Below, in pieces: positions 14,491 through 16,438 of a DNA stretch of 16,438 nt (position 1 is its first letter; every line of letters starts with the position of its first letter). The DNA comes from CAVPGH01 sp046726955 (GTDB taxonomy: Bacteria > Acidobacteriota > Vicinamibacteria > Fen-336), in the NCBI GenBank assembly GCA_046726955.1, contig JBKPBQ010000124.1, forward strand, positions 1 to 16,438, written 5' to 3'. The translations under genes and the position numbers were made by a program. Below the pieces are notes generated by a model. That model worked only from the letters and a program-made list of their open reading frames with translations. It was not told where the DNA came from and ran no database searches.

Positions 14491-15467
14491 GATTCCGCGG
14501 GTCCCTCGTTGTAGTAGAACGTGACCCTCATCGTGATGCGGGGCGGGCCGTAGTCCGAGGGGAGCGGCAGGAAGCGGCTCCCCACGAGCGCGTTCTGCGC
14601 GGCACGGTCCATGGCGGGAGTCCCGGACGAGCGGAGCATGTGCAGCGACGACATCGTTCCGTCACGCTCCACCGTGAACTCGAACTCCACGTGGCCCCGG
14701 AAGCCCATGAGCGCGGGCTGAGGGACGATCCAGTTGCGGTAGACCTCGTTCTTGAAGCGGCTGACCCAGAGCGTGAAGTCGGCGCCCTGGGGATCGAAAT
14801 AGAGCCCTCCGAGGTTCTGCCCGGTGCCGCTCGGGATGCCGAGCTGCTGGTCCCGGGCGATCCGCTGCTCGAGCTCGCGCTCGGCGCGCGCGATCGAAGG
14901 TCCGAGCGGACCCGGCCGTCCCTTCGTCCCCTCGTCTCCCCTCGGAAGCGAGCCGATGCCGGGGGGCAGCCGGAGGCCCTCGCGGCCCGGAACCGGTGTG
15001 GCGCCTCCAGCGCCGTCCGCGACCATGGGCGCCGCGGGAGCGGTCGTGGGAGGGGCGGCGGGCGGAGGGGTGGACGGCGGCGACGGCAACCCTTTCGGAA
15101 CGGCAGTCAGGTCGTCCTCCTTGCGGAGGATCATCGGCCCCTTGGCGTGCAGGTCGGACGGTGGGCCCACGCTGATCCGGTCCTTCTTGGTCGCGTCTGG
15201 CGGCGGGGGCGTCGGCACAGCCTGCGGAGCCGGCCGCGGCGCCGGCGGGGCTGGAGTCGGACGGAGAGCGGGCGGCAGGGCCCGGCGGAGGACCTCCGGA
15301 GGGGGCAGAAAGACGACGCTCTTCCGCTCGAGCTCGGACGTATCTATGTCCTCTGCTTTCCGAGGCTTGGGCTCTCGGCTGATCAGGATCATGAGCATCG
15401 TCACATGGACAATGGCAGAAACCAGGAACCCCTGGCGCTGATTCACCCGGTTCACTGGACCGCCCAC
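14487..15467 (-). CDS. TonB-family protein (energy transducer / TonB C-terminal domain)
   Basis: A 326-residue protein with TonB layout: a short cytoplasmic N-terminus, one membrane segment (about residues 13-29, GFLVSAIVHVTMLMILIS), a long proline-rich periplasmic linker (about 54-145, PPAPRPAPQAVPTPPPP), a Gly-rich part, a charged helix (191-207) and a C-terminal TonB/TolA-type domain (about 235-320; NWIVPQ, FEFTVERDG, SSGTPAMDRAAQNAL, FLPLP). TonB proteins pass proton-motive energy from ExbB/ExbD to outer-membrane receptors. ExbB/D are not in the window, and this could instead be an envelope-structural relative. The start is uncertain: GTG codons in frame lie at 15467, 15455 and 15446. I took the most upstream; all precede the membrane segment. 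It overlaps the SpoIID-domain gene by GTGA. The GPPSDLHAKGPMILRKEDDL stretch resembles acidobacterial TonB-like proteins as I remember them. Confidence 0.88.
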   Translation of the reverse strand: MGGPVNRVNQRQGFLVSAIVHVTMLMILISREPKPRKAEDIDTSELERKSVVFLPPPEVLRRALPPALRPTPAPPAPRPAPQAVPTPPPPDATKKDRISVGPPSDLHAKGPMILRKEDDLTAVPKGLPSPPSTPPPAAPPTTAPAAPMVADGAGGATPVPGREGLRLPPGIGSLPRGDEGTKGRPGPLGPSIARAERELEQRIARDQQLGIPSGTGQNLGGLYFDPQGADFTLWVSRFKNEVYRNWIVPQPALMGFRGHVEFEFTVERDGTMSSLHMLRSSGTPAMDRAAQNALVGSRFLPLPSDYGPPRITMRVTFYYNEGPAES

Positions 15468-15481
15468 CCCGCGTCTAAGGG

Positions 15482-15517
15482 ACCCGACAACGTAGCATGG
15501 ACGACGACGCCTTGCAA
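15482..15517 (-). promoter_or_regulatory. Possible promoter of the TonB-SpoIID gene pair
   Basis: In the 124-bp gap (15468-15591), TTGCAA (15517-15512) is separated by 17 bases from TACGTT (15494-15489), which is preceded by TG one base upstream (TGC-TACGTT, extended -10 form). The matches to consensus are only four and three of six but include the most conserved T, A and final T of the -10 box. A start near 15482 would leave a leader of about 15 bases to the first GTG. The rest of the gap holds no gene and no terminator-like hairpin with a T-run. Confidence 0.35.
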
Positions 15518-15591
15518 ATGATCCCTACAATCTGTTGTGGCCTGACCGGCAAGAGCTACCGGTACTCGTATCTTGGCCTCTTTCCGCACCC

Positions 15592-16438
15592 TCATCCCTC
15601 GGCCATTCGGGCCAGGATCGCCTGGGCGAGGGCCAGGGCACGCCGCCCATCCCGCCCCCCGACGACGGGCTGGGAGCGCTGACGGACGGCTTGCAAGAAA
15701 GCCTCCAGTTGGCGGCGGAGCGGTTCCTGGTCGGGAGCGCTCATCCGCTCGGCCGCGATTTCGGGGCGCCCGCCTCCTCCGTCCTTGAGACGGTAGACCT
15801 GGGCCTCCCGGGCGGCGAAATCGGCGGAAACGTAGGTCCGGGGCGAGAAGACGCGGAACTTGCGGATCTTCTCCGCCGACACCCGGCTGGCCGTGAGGTT
15901 GGCGATGAGTCCGGAAGCGAACTTCAGCCGGGCGTTCGCGATGTCCACCTTCGGGGTCAGCACGGGTATGCCGACGGCGTCGATCTGGACGGGCTCCGAC
16001 CCGTCGAGGGCGAGGACGATGTCGAGGTCGTGGACCATGAGGTCGAGCACGACGTCGATGTCGAGGCTGCGCGGGGTGAATACCCCCATCCTGTGGACCT
16101 CGATGAACCGGGGCTGCCCCCCGGCCTCCCTCAGGATATCCGTCGCGGGGTTGAAGCGCTCGATGTGTCCCACTTGCAGGACGGTACCCGTCTCCGCCGC
16201 GAGGGCGATGAGCGAGTCGGCTTCGGCCAGCGTGGCGGTGATGGGCTTCTCGACGAGGACGTCCCTCCCCGCCCGGAGGACGCCGGCCGCCACTTCGAAG
16301 TGCGCCACGGTCGGGACGGCCACGGACACTGCGTCAGCTTGCTCGAGGAGAGCCTCCAGGGTCGGGAAGACTCGTCCGCCGAAGCGACCCGTGACCCCCT
16401 CGGCGCGCGCGCCGTCCGTGTCGTAGACTCCCACGAAC
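15592..16438 (-). CDS. Gfo/Idh/MocA family NAD(P)-dependent oxidoreductase, N-terminus outside the window
   Basis: The last 281 residues of a sugar-type oxidoreductase; the frame is open to the right edge, so the start and the GxGxxG dinucleotide motif lie beyond it. The visible part begins FVGVYDTDGARAE, the second strand of the Rossmann fold whose Asp binds the ribose. Next comes AVSVAVPTVAH, then the family's EKP motif in LVEKPIT (catalytic Lys), GHIERFNPA, and DLMVHDLDI with a conserved His and Asp of the second domain. These enzymes oxidise or reduce sugar hydroxyls, often on nucleotide sugars. The GHIERFNP form recalls members near lipid A genes, including UDP-GlcNAc 3-dehydrogenase (GnnA), but this is a guess without the neighbours. 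A GTG at 16434 is in frame but would cut away the cofactor site, so it is not the start. Confidence 0.9.
   Translation of the reverse strand, partial: FVGVYDTDGARAEGVTGRFGGRVFPTLEALLEQADAVSVAVPTVAHFEVAAGVLRAGRDVLVEKPITATLAEADSLIALAAETGTVLQVGHIERFNPATDILREAGGQPRFIEVHRMGVFTPRSLDIDVVLDLMVHDLDIVLALDGSEPVQIDAVGIPVLTPKVDIANARLKFASGLIANLTASRVSAEKIRKFRVFSPRTYVSADFAAREAQVYRLKDGGGGRPEIAAERMSAPDQEPLRRQLEAFLQAVRQRSQPVVGGRDGRRALALAQAILARMAEG

Noticed and set aside
12013..14514. An 833-codon plus-strand open frame opposite the SpoIID-domain gene.
   Set aside because: No motif or signal; composition is that of a shadow frame, and the minus-strand gene has signal peptide, SPOR and SpoIID motifs.
15542..15562. 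Inverted repeat ACCGG...CCGGT after the Gfo/Idh/MocA stop, considered as a terminator.
   Set aside because: The stem is only five base pairs with a nine-base loop and no T-run follows on the minus strand.

Overview
The window reads as an ordinary chromosomal stretch from a high-GC (by eye about two thirds G+C or more), double-membraned bacterium. The diderm inference comes from a TonB-type protein and a secreted SPOR/SpoIID protein. The TonB sequence style and the presence of a DUF4388 protein recall Acidobacteriota, with Myxococcota-like lineages as an alternative; this is inference from memory of the families, not a search. Every supported gene lies on the minus strand, so transcription runs from high to low coordinates. 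The long plus-strand open frames are shadows of high-GC coding sequence. No RNA gene, mobile element, CRISPR array or phage gene was found.

Layout in the direction of transcription: (1) 16438-15592, a Gfo/Idh/MocA oxidoreductase cut by the window edge. (2) A 124-bp gap with a possible promoter, then a TonB-family protein and a large SPOR-SpoIID-SLH-like envelope protein, which overlap by 4 bp. (3) After a good sigma-70-like promoter, a DUF4388 protein, a tiny predicted membrane peptide and miaA, all overlapping end to end. (4) After another promoter-like sequence overlapping the miaA stop codon, a long run: DUF177 (yceD)-rpmF-plsX-fabD-fabG-acpP-fabF, then etfB-etfA-ETF:quinone oxidoreductase, then a class II-type histone-deacetylase-family hydrolase, then the start of an unidentified exported protein that runs off the left edge. 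Gaps in this run are at most 30 bp, except for 99 bp before acpP.

How it works together: block 4 joins the conserved ribosome-protein/phospholipid/fatty-acid-synthesis cluster (acyl-phosphate formation, malonyl loading, ketoreduction, carrier protein, chain-extending condensation; fabH and the dehydratase and enoyl reductase are not here) to a complete ETF to quinone electron route, normally fed by acyl-CoA dehydrogenases, and to a zinc deacylase. Synthesis of acyl chains and disposal of electrons from acyl-CoA oxidation may thus be co-transcribed. Blocks 2 and 3 concern the cell envelope, signalling and tRNA modification. Many genes start with GTG or TTG and overlap the preceding stop codon, suggesting extensive translational coupling.

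No clearly new defence or mobile system was seen. The most interesting points are the FAS-ETF-deacylase arrangement, the 30-residue membrane peptide between the DUF4388 gene and miaA, and the composite SPOR-SpoIID-SLH-like protein coupled to a TonB-like protein.
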